The notes: a model not told the origin generated them from the letters alone. 64,000 nt of DNA from JANMDU01 sp031375105 (GCA_031375105.1 JANMHJ010000050.1:1-64000); one strand, 5' to 3'; positions 23,107-33,200 are shown, counted from the stretch's first letter. A program made the numbers and translations.

Positions 23107-24020
23107 TGCTTCCTGCAAAAGTCAAACTCGTTGATGTGGGCCCGCGCGATGGGCTGCAAAATGAAAAGCAGTTGATCGACGCTGCAGTGAAGATCGAGTT
23201 GGTGCATCGCTTGCAGGCCGCAGGTTTGCGCGAGATTGAGGTGACGAGTTATGTGAGCCCGAAGTGGGTGCCGCAGATGGCGGATAACGCACAGGTGATG
23301 GCGGGCATTCAGCGCATGGTCGGCGTGCGCTACTCAGTGCTCACGCCGAATCTGAAAGGCTTTGAGGCGGCGATGGCGGATCCGAAGATCAAGCCTGATG
23401 AAATCGTGGTGTTTGGCGCAGCCAGTGAAGCTTTCAGCCAGAAAAACATCAATTGCTCGATTGCCGAAAGCATTGAGCGCTTCGCACCTGTGGTGGAGGC
23501 AGCGAAACATCAGGGCATCTATGTGCGCGGCGCGATGAGTTGCACCGTGGGCTGCCCGTATGAAGGCGAGATTGCGCCATCGCGGGTGGAATATCTGGCA
23601 GGACTGATGAAGAGCATTGGCGTGCAGCACGTCGGCGTGGCCGACACGATAGGCGTGGGCACGCCGCGCAAGGTGCAGGCGGCTTTAGAAGCCACTTTGA
23701 AGCATTACGCCATCAACGACATCAGTGGCCACTACCACGACACCTATGGCCAAGCGCTGGCCAACACACTGGCCTCGCTGGAGTTGGGGGTGTGGCAATT
23801 TGACACCTCCGTCGCCGGCTTGGGCGGCTGCCCGTATGCCAAGGGCGCAACGGGCAATGTGGCCACGGAAGACGTGGTGTACATGCTGCACGGCATGGGG
23901 ATTGAAACCGGCATTGATCTTGATCTGTTGATCGACGCAGGGCAATTCATCAGCGCAGCTTTGGGGCGCAAACCCAATTCTCGCGCTGCAACTGCCTTGC
24001 TCAACAAGCGCGCAGCTTGA
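23103..24020 (+). CDS. liuE: Hydroxymethylglutaryl-CoA lyase
   Basis: 305 residues. The TIM-barrel start KVKLVDVGPRDGLQNEK carries the catalytic Arg-Asp. Other blocks are YVSPKWVPQMADN, SCTVGCPYEGE, GVADTIGVGTPRKV, GHYHDTYGQALAN (metal-binding His) and AGLGGCPYAKGATGN (catalytic Cys in the mobile loop). It splits HMG-CoA to acetoacetate and acetyl-CoA, the last step of leucine degradation, completing the liuB-C-D-E set seen here. Start chosen at 23103 because of the ATGA overlap; the frame is open further upstream but has no homology there. Confidence 0.94.
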   Translation: MMLPAKVKLVDVGPRDGLQNEKQLIDAAVKIELVHRLQAAGLREIEVTSYVSPKWVPQMADNAQVMAGIQRMVGVRYSVLTPNLKGFEAAMADPKIKPDEIVVFGAASEAFSQKNINCSIAESIERFAPVVEAAKHQGIYVRGAMSCTVGCPYEGEIAPSRVEYLAGLMKSIGVQHVGVADTIGVGTPRKVQAALEATLKHYAINDISGHYHDTYGQALANTLASLELGVWQFDTSVAGLGGCPYAKGATGNVATEDVVYMLHGMGIETGIDLDLLIDAGQFISAALGRKPNSRAATALLNKRAA

Positions 24021-24027
24021 TACGAGA

Positions 24028-24093
24028 GACTATAAAAAACATAGCAAACTATCTAGAATATATAACGGCAATATGCCTATTTCATCCTAAAAA
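24028..24093 (+). repeat. Dispersed short repeat (copy 5), between liuE and ybaK
   Basis: Imperfect opening palindrome (GACTATAAAAAACATAGC), then AATATATAACGGCAATATGCCTATTTC and an A-rich end. It ends directly at the ybaK-like start codon, so it forms that gene's entire 5' flank. Confidence 0.78.
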
Positions 24094-24591
24094 ATGCAGA
24101 TTCCAGACTCGACTCAACGCGTGATCAATGCATTGCGCCAAGCAGGCCATCCGCATATGCCGATGATGCTTGATGATGCGGCACGCACAGCTAGCCAAGC
24201 GGCCGATGGTTTGGGTGTGCAGCTTGGGCAAATCGCCAAAAGCATTATTTTTCGCCGCAAACCCGATGATGCGGCCGTGCTCGTGATCACCTCAGGCGAC
24301 CGTCGTGTGGATGAGAAAAAGGTGCAGGCGCTGATATGCCAAGAGGGTCAAAAACTCTCTCGTGCCGATGCAGATTTTGTAAAAGCCAAAACGGGTTTTG
24401 CTATTGGTGGTGTCTCACCCCTGGCACATGCCCAGCCGGTAGTGACCTTGATCGACCAAGAACTTTCGCGCTTCGATGTGATTTGGGCGGCGGCAGGCCA
24501 TCCGAATGCGGTGTTCCAGCTCAGCTTTGCCCAGCTCAAGGCATTGACGCACGCGCCTGTGTGTGATGTGGCGCAAGCCATACCATCTTGA
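24094..24591 (+). CDS. YbaK/EbsC-family aminoacyl-tRNA deacylase-like protein
   Basis: 165 residues. Typical blocks: TASQAADGLGVQLGQIAKSIIFR (conserved Lys of the deacylase site), AVLVITSGDRRVDEKKV, and TGFAIGGVSPLAHAQPV with the GG-SP motif. Relatives hydrolyse mischarged Cys-tRNA(Pro) or Ala-tRNA(Pro) in trans. The exact substrate is unknown. It is flanked on both sides by direct copies of the dispersed repeat (24028-24093 and 24592-24660), so it may be transcribed independently of the liu genes. Confidence 0.85.
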   Translation: MQIPDSTQRVINALRQAGHPHMPMMLDDAARTASQAADGLGVQLGQIAKSIIFRRKPDDAAVLVITSGDRRVDEKKVQALICQEGQKLSRADADFVKAKTGFAIGGVSPLAHAQPVVTLIDQELSRFDVIWAAAGHPNAVFQLSFAQLKALTHAPVCDVAQAIPS

Positions 24592-24660
24592 TTGCTATTT
24601 AATTTATAGCATTCCGCGCATATTCTATAACGGCAAACAGCCCATTTCCTGTATAAAACC
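24592..24660 (+). repeat. Dispersed short repeat (copy 6), between ybaK and DUF1289 genes
   Basis: The best-preserved copy: TTGCTATTTAATTTATAGCA, then CGCGCATATTCTATAACGGC, CAGCCCATTTCC and an AT-rich end. It begins one base after the ybaK stop and ends one base before the DUF1289 start, filling the intergenic space exactly. Confidence 0.9.
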
Positions 24661-24888
24661 ATGTCCATCGCCTCTCCCTGCATCTCTGTTTGCCACATGG
24701 ATGAGCGCACCGGTTGGTGTCGTGGCTGCTACCGCACGCTGAACGAGATTGCACTGTGGGGGCAGGCCAGCGAGGTGTTTCAGCAAACCGTGTTGCAGCA
24801 GTTGCCGCAGCGCCGTAGCGTAGGTATGTTTCCAGAGGCGCAGCTCAATCCAGCTGTCATTCAGATCAGCCAAAAGGCGCAGCCATGA
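24661..24888 (+). CDS. DUF1289 small protein
   Basis: 75 residues with the DUF1289 signature: ASPCISVCHMDERTGWCRGCYRTLNEIALW, four Cys residues in a C-x3-C-x9-C-x2-C arrangement that could bind a metal. Function unknown. Its stop overlaps the next start as ATGA (24885-24888), coupling it to the isomerase-like gene. Confidence 0.85.
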   Translation: MSIASPCISVCHMDERTGWCRGCYRTLNEIALWGQASEVFQQTVLQQLPQRRSVGMFPEAQLNPAVIQISQKAQP

Positions 24889-25547
24889 AGCACATCACTT
24901 TTCATTTTGACCTGATCTCGCCTTACGCCTACCTCGCATTTGAGCAACTGCCCCTTGCGCTAGAAGGCATCAGCCACGGCGTGACTTACAAACCCGTGCT
25001 CTTCGGTGCGATCTTGCAGCATTTTGGGCAATTGGGCCCCGCCGAGATCGCGCCAAAGCGCACCTGGACTTATCGGCAAATCAACTGGCTTGCCAAGCAG
25101 CAAGGCACGCCTTTGCAGATGCCCGCCAGCCATCCCTTCAATTCTCTGGGCTTGCTACGCTTAAGTCTTGCCTGCGGGCAGGGCGGTGCTTGCAACCGAT
25201 ACGTAGCGCAAACCCTCTTCGAACATGTTTGGTTGGGTGGGCAAGAGGCAGGAGATGCAGAGCGCTTACAACTTTTGGCGCAAAAACTCCAGCCTGCGCG
25301 TCAAATCGATGATGCGCAAGTCAAGGCCGAACTCAAAGCCAACACAGATGCCGCCATCGCTCTAGGCATCTTCGGCGTGCCTATGATGGAAGTCGATGAC
25401 CAACTCTTTTGGGGTCTGGATGCACTGCCGATGCTGCGTGCTTACTTGCTGGGAGACAAGTGGTTTGACAGTCCAGCTTGGCGCGACGCAGGCAGTTTGC
25501 CCGCGAGCATCGAGCGCAAGCGTTCAATCACTGGAAGTATGCTTTGA
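24885..25547 (+). CDS. 2-Hydroxychromene-2-carboxylate isomerase-like (DsbA/GST-kappa fold)
   Basis: 220 residues. N-terminal FHFDLISPYAYLAFEQL is the S-P-Y-A-Y motif that replaces the DsbA CxxC in HCCA isomerases. The C-terminal GIFGVPMMEVDDQLFWGLDALPML is the family's cis-Pro and substrate region. HCCA isomerases act with glutathione in naphthalene-type degradation, but chromosomal copies outside such pathways are common and their substrate is unclear. No aromatic-degradation genes are nearby. Confidence 0.82.
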   Translation: MKHITFHFDLISPYAYLAFEQLPLALEGISHGVTYKPVLFGAILQHFGQLGPAEIAPKRTWTYRQINWLAKQQGTPLQMPASHPFNSLGLLRLSLACGQGGACNRYVAQTLFEHVWLGGQEAGDAERLQLLAQKLQPARQIDDAQVKAELKANTDAAIALGIFGVPMMEVDDQLFWGLDALPMLRAYLLGDKWFDSPAWRDAGSLPASIERKRSITGSML

Positions 25548-25691
25548 CATAGAAATACGGGAAGCTCCGCATAGGGTTTGCCCGAGTTTTCGGTATCGAA
25601 TGTGCGAAATCTCACAAAGCTGTAAGAAGCTGGTCAGGTAGTGTCTCGAAACTGACAACGTAGTTTTACGTATAGAGGTCAACCCGTGCTC

Positions 25692-25982
25692 ATGCTGGTC
25701 AGTATCATTAAATTGATTTGCGAAATTGCCTTGCTGGGTTTGGCTGGGCGCTGGTTGCTTGGCTTGTTGGCCGGGCACAATAAAGAGCAGAACTTCTTCT
25801 ATAAAGCGCTCGAGGCCATGACCCGGCCTTTTGTCAGCGCCGCCCGCTTCATCACGCCCAAAGCCATCATTGACCGCCACGTGCCTTTCGTGGCCTTCTT
25901 GTTGCTGGGGTTTGTATGGATCATCAGCTTGATTGAGAAAGTGCGCATCTGCACACAAATTGGAATCGCCCTATGCAAATGA
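25692..25982 (+). CDS. Small membrane protein
   Basis: About 96 residues from the ATG at 25692 (GTG 25686 is an alternative) with an N-terminal hydrophobic segment (IIKLICEIALLGLAGRWLLGLLAG) and a second one near the C-terminus (VPFVAFLLLGFVWIISLI). Between them is a soluble patch with TRPFVSAARFITPKAIIDRH. The two-segment plan with a FITP motif recalls YggT-like proteins but the match is weak. It overlaps the following TPR gene by 10 bases, suggesting coupling. Confidence 0.65.
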   Translation: MLVSIIKLICEIALLGLAGRWLLGLLAGHNKEQNFFYKALEAMTRPFVSAARFITPKAIIDRHVPFVAFLLLGFVWIISLIEKVRICTQIGIALCK

Positions 25983-26557
25983 TGCCAGCTCTTCACTACA
26001 CAGCTCTGCGCGTATGGGCGCGCGTGTTGCTGCGCCTCGAGCAGTTTGACGCAGCACAGGCGGTTTTCGAGCGCATGTCTGCCATGCGCCCGCAAGACGA
26101 CTACCCATTGGCTAGCAAAGCCTATGTGCTGACGATCACAGACCGCAAAAACGAAGCTTTCCACTTGCTAGAGCGGCTGACGAAAAGCCATCCTGATGTG
26201 GGCATGCATTGGTTTAATTACGGTTTCTTGCAAGAAGAAAAAGGCCAGTATGAATCGGCTTGCTTGGCTTTCAGCAAAGCCGTTGAGTTGCGCCCCGATA
26301 TTGACCGCGCTTGGTATGGCCTCGGTCTGGTTTTGATCCGTTTGCAGCGCTTTGATGAAGCCATCAAAGCCCTTAAGCAAAACACGAAATTGCAACCCAT
26401 GAGCCCGTATGGCTGGTATCAGCTCGCCCGCGTGCATGTGGATCGGCAACAACCCGACGAGGCGCGGAAAATCATCCGACACCTCAAAGGGTTTGAGCCC
26501 AAGGTGGCCGCTCAGTTGGAACGCGAGACGGGAATTTCCGCTTCGTCCGCCAGTTGA
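25973..26557 (+). CDS. Tetratricopeptide-repeat protein
   Basis: 194 residues. About four TPR units in tandem: ALRVWARVLLRLEQFDAAQAVF, LASKAYVLTITDRKNEAFHLL, FNYGFLQEEKGQYESACLAF and AWYGLGLVLIRLQRFDEAIKAL, with a further degenerate one. No signal peptide. It probably mediates protein-protein contacts, perhaps with the overlapping small membrane protein. Partner unknown. Confidence 0.8.
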   Translation: MQMMPALHYTALRVWARVLLRLEQFDAAQAVFERMSAMRPQDDYPLASKAYVLTITDRKNEAFHLLERLTKSHPDVGMHWFNYGFLQEEKGQYESACLAFSKAVELRPDIDRAWYGLGLVLIRLQRFDEAIKALKQNTKLQPMSPYGWYQLARVHVDRQQPDEARKIIRHLKGFEPKVAAQLERETGISASSAS

Positions 26558-26661
26558 GGGGCCTCCCGCGTCACGGTAACGTGGCAGTGGCTGCTCGCGC
26601 AAACAGCATGCAAGTGCTGGAGCAACCAGTTTTTTTGTTTCATTTATAAGGAGACAATGCA

Positions 26662-26919
26662 ATGCAAGTATCAGCAAAGCATCAGGCCTATTGGTCCAAG
26701 AACCTGCGCATCACAGCCATCTTGCTGGCGATCTGGTTCGTGGCAACCTATGTGGTCAGTTTTTTCGCACGCGATTTGAACTTTACTTTCTTCGGATGGC
26801 CCTTCAGCTTCTGGATGGGTGCCCAAGGTTCACTCGTTATTTATATGGCCATTATTTGGTATTACGCCAGATATATGAACAACCTCGATCACGAATACGG
26901 CGTTGCCGAAGAGGAGTAA
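26662..26919 (+). CDS. DUF4212 small subunit of a sodium/solute symporter
   Basis: 85 residues with two TM helices (ITAILLAIWFVATYVVSFF and GAQGSLVIYMAIIWYYARYM) and the family's hallmark FTFFGWPFSFWMGAQGS. DUF4212 proteins are encoded directly before VC_2705-type symporters and are thought to form a small subunit. An AAGGAG site lies about 10 bases before the ATG. The large subunit starts 5 bases after the stop. Confidence 0.92.
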   Translation: MQVSAKHQAYWSKNLRITAILLAIWFVATYVVSFFARDLNFTFFGWPFSFWMGAQGSLVIYMAIIWYYARYMNNLDHEYGVAEEE

Positions 26920-26923
26920 GAAT

Positions 26924-29056
26924 ATGGCTGGAATGTCTCCTTCATCAGGTGGCGTGAGCGCAAGCTCCGCTGCAAATTCTGCTTTCAAAAAGCAGCTCAA
27001 CAAAGTCTATAGCTGGTACACGGGCGGCTTTGTTGCCTTCGTGATCGTGCTCGCTATCGCTGAACAAATGGGCTTGCCCCGTAACTACATCGGCTTTATC
27101 TTTCTACTTGCCACCATTGGTTTGTATGCTGGTATCGGCGTGATGAGCCGCACCAGCGATGCCGACGAATACTATGTTGCCGGTCGCCGCGTGCCTGCTA
27201 TATACAACGGTATGGCCACAGGTGCGGACTGGATGTCAGCTGCGTCCTTCATCGGCATGGCCGGTACGCTGTACCTCACAGGTTACAGCGGTTTGGCCTT
27301 CATCATGGGCTGGACGGGTGGTTACTGTCTGGTGGCTTTGTTCCTTGCGCCCTATATGCGTAAGTTTGGCCAGTTCACCATCCCCGACTTTCTGGGCGAG
27401 CGCTATGGCGGCAACGCAGCGCGGTTGGTGGGTGTGTTTGCAGCCATTTTGGTGTCGTTCACCTACGTTGTGGCGCAGATTTATGGCGTGGGCCTGATCA
27501 CCACTCGATTGACGGGTGTGGCGTTTGAAGTGGGCATTTTCCTCGGCTTGGGCGGCATTTTGGTTTGCTCTTTCCTAGGCGGTATGCGCGCTGTGACTTG
27601 GACTCAGGTGGCTCAATACATCATCTTGATCATTGCCTATCTAGTTCCGGTGATCTGGTTGTCTGTGAAGCAGACCGGTGTGCCGATTCCGCAGCTTGTC
27701 TATGGCGTGCAATTGGCCAAGGTGACTGAGCGTGAGAAGCAATTGATTGCTGATCCGAAGGAAAAAGAAGTCATTGCAATCTTTAAGAAGAATGCAGACG
27801 ACTTTGGCGCCAAACTAAAAGACGTGCCTGCTGCGCTAGCTGCCGACAAGGCGGCTGCTCAGAAGAAAGTGGATGACCTGAAAGCGGCAAACGGCGCTGC
27901 GGCTGAGATCACTGCTGCAGAGAAAGCGCTTGCCGCATTACCGAAAGATGCTGAGGCTGCCAAGAAGGCATGGACTGCTGCGCAAGCGTCTAACAACGCA
28001 CGGGCTCGCCCATTAGCTGGCATGCCAGCGCATGGCCAGCAATATGCAGGCGACCCGAATGGCGATGCCAAGGCACAAGAGGCTTACGACGTTTCGCGTC
28101 GCAACTTCTTGGCTCTGATCTTCTGCTTGATGGTCGGCACGGCTGCTTTGCCACACATCTTGATGCGCTACTACACCACACCATCGGTGAAAGAAGCGCG
28201 TGAGTCGGTGACTTGGTCGATCTTCTTCATCTTCTTGCTCTACTTCACAGCGCCTGCCCTAGCGGTGTTGGTGAAATACGAAATCTTCAACGTCTTGGTG
28301 GGGTCTGACTTTACGAAACTACCGGCTTGGGTCGCGGCTTGGAGTAAGGTTGATCCAGCATTACTGTCTGTGATTGACATCAACAAAGATGGCATCTTGC
28401 AACTGGGCGAAATGCGTATTGGTGGCGACATCATCGTGTTGGCCACGCCAGAAATTGGTGGCCTGCCTTACGTGATCTCCGGTATGGTGGCTGCGGGTGG
28501 CTTGGCTGCTGCGCTGTCTACTGCTGATGGCTTGTTGCTCACGATTGCCAATGCACTGTCTCACGACGTGTACTACAAGGTCATTGACCCCAACGCCAGC
28601 ACGGCTCGCCGTGTGACGCTGTCTAAGATGCTCCTCTTGGTGGTTGCTTTGGCTGCTGCCTACGTGGCCTACCATGTGTATGCCACCAAGCAGGCTGATA
28701 TCTTGTTCCTCGTCTCGGCGGCGTTCTCGTTTGCTGCAGCTTCCTTCTTCCCAGCACTCGTGCTTGGAATCTTCTGGAAGCGTGCATCGAGCATTGGCGC
28801 AATCGTCGGCATGATCGGTGGCTTGGGCATCACTGCTTACTACATGATCATGAACCATCCTTGGATGCGTCAAGTGTTTAGTGTGGATAGCCCAGTCTCT
28901 CTCTGGTGGGCCATCCAGCCTATCTCGGCTGGTCTGTTTGGCGTGCCGCTAGGCTTTGCACTGATCATCATCGTTAGCTTGTTCACCCCAGCGCCCAACG
29001 CAAAGGTGCAAGAGCTGATCGAGCACGTGCGCTACCCCAGTATCAAGGCAGCTTGA
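26924..29056 (+). CDS. VC_2705-family sodium/solute symporter (acetate/pyruvate-type), large subunit
   Basis: 710 residues from the ATG at 26924, a member of the solute:sodium symporter family. N-terminal TM block with TSDADEYYVAGRRVPAIYNG and MATGADWMSAASFIGMAG, then GFTIPDFLGERYG-type helices. A long Ala/Lys-rich hydrophilic insertion (about residues 270-385) probably forms a coiled coil. It is followed by further TM helices and ADGLLLTIANALSHDVY near the Na+ site. A loop at 485-496 (D-I-N-K-D-G-I-L-Q-L-G-E) is a textbook EF-hand calcium loop, outside the membrane. Paired with the DUF4212 subunit; a carboxylate such as acetate is the likely substrate. Confidence 0.9.
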   Translation: MAGMSPSSGGVSASSAANSAFKKQLNKVYSWYTGGFVAFVIVLAIAEQMGLPRNYIGFIFLLATIGLYAGIGVMSRTSDADEYYVAGRRVPAIYNGMATGADWMSAASFIGMAGTLYLTGYSGLAFIMGWTGGYCLVALFLAPYMRKFGQFTIPDFLGERYGGNAARLVGVFAAILVSFTYVVAQIYGVGLITTRLTGVAFEVGIFLGLGGILVCSFLGGMRAVTWTQVAQYIILIIAYLVPVIWLSVKQTGVPIPQLVYGVQLAKVTEREKQLIADPKEKEVIAIFKKNADDFGAKLKDVPAALAADKAAAQKKVDDLKAANGAAAEITAAEKALAALPKDAEAAKKAWTAAQASNNARARPLAGMPAHGQQYAGDPNGDAKAQEAYDVSRRNFLALIFCLMVGTAALPHILMRYYTTPSVKEARESVTWSIFFIFLLYFTAPALAVLVKYEIFNVLVGSDFTKLPAWVAAWSKVDPALLSVIDINKDGILQLGEMRIGGDIIVLATPEIGGLPYVISGMVAAGGLAAALSTADGLLLTIANALSHDVYYKVIDPNASTARRVTLSKMLLLVVALAAAYVAYHVYATKQADILFLVSAAFSFAAASFFPALVLGIFWKRASSIGAIVGMIGGLGITAYYMIMNHPWMRQVFSVDSPVSLWWAIQPISAGLFGVPLGFALIIIVSLFTPAPNAKVQELIEHVRYPSIKAA

Positions 29057-29102
29057 TGCTTGGAGGCATCGCCGCCTGAAAAGACTGTGATGCGATTTTT
29101 GT

Positions 29103-29136
29103 AACCCGGTACGACGCAAGTTGTACCGGGTTTTTT
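29103..29136 (+). terminator. Rho-independent terminator after the symporter
   Basis: AACCCGGTAC (29103-29112) pairs with GTACCGGGTT (29123-29132) around a 10-base loop, followed by a run of six T (29131-29136). This is a strong terminator ending the DUF4212-symporter operon. Confidence 0.9.
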
Positions 29137-29180
29137 CTTGCGTGTTAGTCCTGAGTCCTGACAGCGAGATAAAGAGTAAG

Positions 29181-29720
29181 ATGGTTCACAATCAGAGTCA
29201 GGAGCAAAGTGTGATCGTCAGTAAAACAGAGCTGGGTGCGCAGGTGATGAAAGACCGCTCAGTCCATATGAGTGCGCAGCAGCGTTCCGCTCTGATTTTG
29301 TGTGATGGTAAGCGCAGTGCGCAAGAAGTGGTGCGTATGACGGCTGCTGTGGGCGTGAGCATGAAAGATATTGAGACCTTGGTCGCATTGGGTTTGGTAA
29401 CGATGGATGCTGCTACTTCCACTGCACCCCCTGTCGGAGCCACGGTGCAAGTCGCCACTACAGCTACGGCTACGGCCCTCCCTGCGCCTTCCGGGACCGC
29501 TCAAGATACGTCAGCGCTAGATTTGGACTTCAGTGCTGCGCTGAACGCGGCGATTACCCTCTGTTCGAATATAGGGTTCAGAGGTTTTGGTTTGAACATG
29601 GCGCTCACGGGTGTGGACAACTTAGAGAAGCTGCAAAAAATCGCTCCAGAAATTCGCCGTGTGGCCGGTGATGCCAAATACAAACCGCTTCATGAACTGA
29701 TCTTTGGCAAAGCGCTTTGA
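29181..29720 (+). CDS. Hypothetical two-domain protein
   Basis: 179 residues from the ATG at 29181. The N-terminal 75 residues contain SAQQRSALILCDGKRSAQEVVRMTAAVGVSMKDIETLVALGLV, a winged-helix-like pattern (a 'dGkrt..el' turn, then a helix ending in 'L...GLV'). An Ala/Thr/Pro linker follows, and then a C-terminal helical domain (AALNAAITLCSNIGFRGFGLNMAL). I do not recognise the family. It could be a regulator of the preceding transporter, but the strong terminator separates them. Confidence 0.6.
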   Translation: MVHNQSQEQSVIVSKTELGAQVMKDRSVHMSAQQRSALILCDGKRSAQEVVRMTAAVGVSMKDIETLVALGLVTMDAATSTAPPVGATVQVATTATATALPAPSGTAQDTSALDLDFSAALNAAITLCSNIGFRGFGLNMALTGVDNLEKLQKIAPEIRRVAGDAKYKPLHELIFGKAL

Positions 29721-29742
29721 AGCAGGCAGAGCCTGCTGCCTT

Positions 29743-30138
29743 TTAATTCGCCTCAATTTCCCATTCGTGTGTGCATTTTTTGCAACGCACCGTCGTATGC
29801 CCGCTTTGCCGATTTTCTGAGATTGCGGTGAACAAGCCATAGACCTTACATTGCGGGCAATTGGCTTGATTGGCAATCACTTCGGCATTCATCAACAAAT
29901 ACAAATAGCGCCGCAGCGCCCACAAGCCAATCACGCCACAAGCCACAATCGCTGCCGCATCAAACAGCTTGTCGCCGAGCGTGCCCCCACGAAAAGCTTC
30001 AAAAGCCGCCATCATGCCGATGATGCAAAGGAAAGTCAGCACCATGTGCGCATGGCTGGAGAGCAATTCCCGTTCATACCATTTGCGAAAGCCCACTTTG
30101 CGGATGCCGTCATACAAGCGTGAATTGAGGTAGTTCAT
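29743..30138 (-). CDS. Membrane protein with C-terminal zinc ribbon
   Basis: 131 residues. Two TM helices (MVLTFLCIIGMMAAFEAF and LFDAAAIVACGVIGLWALRRYLYLLM) are followed by a cytoplasmic zinc-ribbon: CPQCKVYG, 17-residue spacer, CKKCTHEW. Such 'TM plus rubredoxin-like knuckle' proteins are common and largely uncharacterised. It is divergent from the UvrA fusion gene across 134 bases and convergent with the preceding gene. Confidence 0.7.
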   Translation of the reverse strand: MNYLNSRLYDGIRKVGFRKWYERELLSSHAHMVLTFLCIIGMMAAFEAFRGGTLGDKLFDAAAIVACGVIGLWALRRYLYLLMNAEVIANQANCPQCKVYGLFTAISENRQSGHTTVRCKKCTHEWEIEAN

Positions 30139-30272
30139 GGTGATCTATCGTAGCGATGGAATGGATTTACGTCAAAGACCTTGTGGTGGATTCAACGCAG
30201 CGAAATCCCTACAATGCTGGGGCTTGCTACGGCATCTCCTGCTAGCAATGCCATTCCCCAGAAAGACCGGCC

Positions 30273-33200
30273 ATGACTCAGGGCAGTATCCGCATCACAG
30301 GTGCGCGGCAACATAATCTCAAAAATCTCAATATCGATTTCAAAACAGGCGAGCTCACCGTCGTCACTGGTCCCAGTGGCTCGGGCAAATCCAGTCTTGT
30401 GTTTGATACGCTCTTTGCCGAAGGCCAGCGCCGCTATGTAGAAACCTTCTCCGCCTATGCACGCCAGTTCATGGATCGCATGGACAAGCCGCAGGTAGAT
30501 AAAGTTGAAGGTGTGCCCGCTGCGATAGCGATTGACCAAACCAACCCCGTGCGCTCTTCACGCTCTACGGTTGGCACGATGACTGAGCTGAATGATCATT
30601 TGAAATTGCTTTTCGCGCGTTTAGCGAACTTGTTTGACCGCGATACTGCGCTGCCCGTGATACATGATAGCGGCGAGACGATTTATGTGCAAATCGTTGA
30701 GAGAGCCAAGGCTGCGAATCTGCGATTGGTCGTCACTTTCCCTGTGGAGCTGCCGGGCAACACCACGGCGCAAGAAGTTGAGCAATGGCTGTCTGCCAGC
30801 GGCTTCACGCGCGTGCAGGCCGAACGCGAAGTGGCCACGCCAGCAGGGCCACGAAAGGTCTTGGATGTGGTGGCTGATCGCTTCAAAATTGAGAGTGCAG
30901 AGAAAGTACGTGTGATGGAGGCGATTGAGTTGGCACTCAAACGCGGCAGCGGGCGCATGAGTGTCTACGCTTCTAATGTTGTACAAACTGAGCTGGCGCA
31001 AGGCGGTGCAACAAGCGTGGCGCAAATGAACGATGTGGCGATATGGAAATATTCCACCGGGCTGCATTGCCCTGAGAGCGATCTTCGCTACAGTAACCCC
31101 ACGCCCAGCCTGTTCTCGTTCAACTCACCGCATGGCGCTTGCCCCACTTGCAAAGGCTTTGGCCGCGTGATCGGGGTGGATTATGGTTTGGTGATGCCCG
31201 ATGCAAGGCTCACGTTGCGAGCAGGCGCTGTGAAGGTATTCCAAACGCCCGCTTGGAGCGAATGCCAAGACGATCTCATGCGCCATGCTGAGCATGCAGG
31301 CATTCCGCGAGATACTGCTTGGAACAAGCTCACGCCCGAGCAGCAGCATTGGGTGATTCATGGCAATCCCGATTACAAAGAAGGCCAGTGGGGCAAGGTT
31401 TGGTATGGCGTGAAGCGTTTCTTTGCTTACCTTGAGACCAAGTCTTACAAGATGCACATTCGCGTCCTGCTCTCTAAATACCGAAGCTACACCCAATGCC
31501 ACACCTGCAATGGTGCACGCTTGGCTGTTGATGCCATGCTCTGGCGCGTGGGCACGAAGGCGCAGGCCGATAGCGCCATGCCGCCTGCTAAGCGCTTCAT
31601 GCCACAGGGCGTGAAGTGGTCACGTGAGCAGCTAGAAGCACTGCCCGGTCTGAGTGTGCATGATTTGATGCTGATGCCGTTGGATAAGCTGCGTGCGTTC
31701 TTTGATTCTGTACGCACTGATTCTGGTCTGAACCCCACCAGCGCCGATGCCCGAGCGCTAGAAATGTTGCTCGAAGAAATCTGCACGCGCCTGAAATACT
31801 TGTGCGATGTGGGCATTGGCTACCTCACGCTGGATCGCCAAAGCCGCACGCTTTCTGGCGGAGAAGTGCAGCGCATTAATTTGACGACCGCTTTGGGCAC
31901 TTCGCTTGTGAACACGCTCTTCGTCCTCGACGAGCCCAGCATCGGCCTGCACCCACGCGACATGGATCGCATCACCCAGGCCATGCTGCGCCTGCGCGAT
32001 GCGGGCAACACGCTGGTGGTGGTGGAGCATGATCCGGCGGTGATGCTAGCGGCTGACCGCGTGATTGATATGGGCCCGGGGCCTGGTGAACGCGGTGGAG
32101 AGATCGTGTTTGATGGCACGCCAGCGGCGCTGCGCCATGCCGATACGCTCACAGGCCAATATCTTGGCGCACGCAAGCAAATTGGTATGGGCCTCAAGCG
32201 CCTCGTGAGTGACAACACGCCGCGCTTGATCTTAGAAGGTGCAACGCAGCACAACTTGAAGCATGTGAGTATTGAGCTGCCTTTGCAACGCTTGGTCTGC
32301 ATCACGGGTGTATCTGGCTCGGGCAAATCTACGTTGATTCAAGATGTGCTTGCGCCCGCATTGATGCGCCATTTCGGCAAAGCCACTGAGACACCGGGCA
32401 CACACGATCGCCTTCTCGGCGCAGAGCTGCTCAGTGATGTGGTCTTTGTGGATCAATCGCCGATTGGCAAGACGGCGCGTTCTAACCCCGCGAGCTACGT
32501 GGGTGCATGGGAGAGCGTGCGCGAAATATTTGCCACACTACCACTTTCCAGGCAGCGTAATTACACCGCCAGCAAATTCAGCTTCAACAGCGGCGATGGC
32601 CGTTGCCCCACCTGCGGCGGCTCGGGCTTTGAGCATGTAGAGATGCAATTTCTCTCCGACGTCTATTTACGCTGCCCGGATTGTGATGGCAAGCGATATC
32701 GGCCTGAGATTTTAGAAGTGAAACTAGAGCGCGGCGGGCGCAGTTTGAATGCGTTTGAAGTGCTGGAGCTGACCGTGAGCGAAGCGGCCAAACTCTTTGC
32801 GAATGACCGCGATGTGATTCGCGCTTTGCAGCCGATCATCGATGTGGGCTTGGAATATGTGAAGCTCGGTCAACCTGTGCCCACGCTCTCGGGTGGTGAA
32901 TCTCAGCGCTTAAAGCTTGCGGGATTTTTGGCAGAGGCTGCGAAAGATGCCAGCAAATCTAAGCAGCGCTTGGCCACCAAAGGCACGCTGTTTTTATTTG
33001 ACGAACCCACGACAGGCTTGCATTTTGAAGACATCAGCAAACTCATGCGTGCCTTGCGCAAGCTGCTCGATGCGGGGCATTCCATCCTGGTGATTGAGCA
33101 CAATCTGGACGTGATTCGCGCCAGTGATTGGCTGATAGATCTCGGGCCAGAGGGCGGCGAGGCGGGTGGCAGTGTCGTTGTTTTTGGTATGCCGGAAGAT

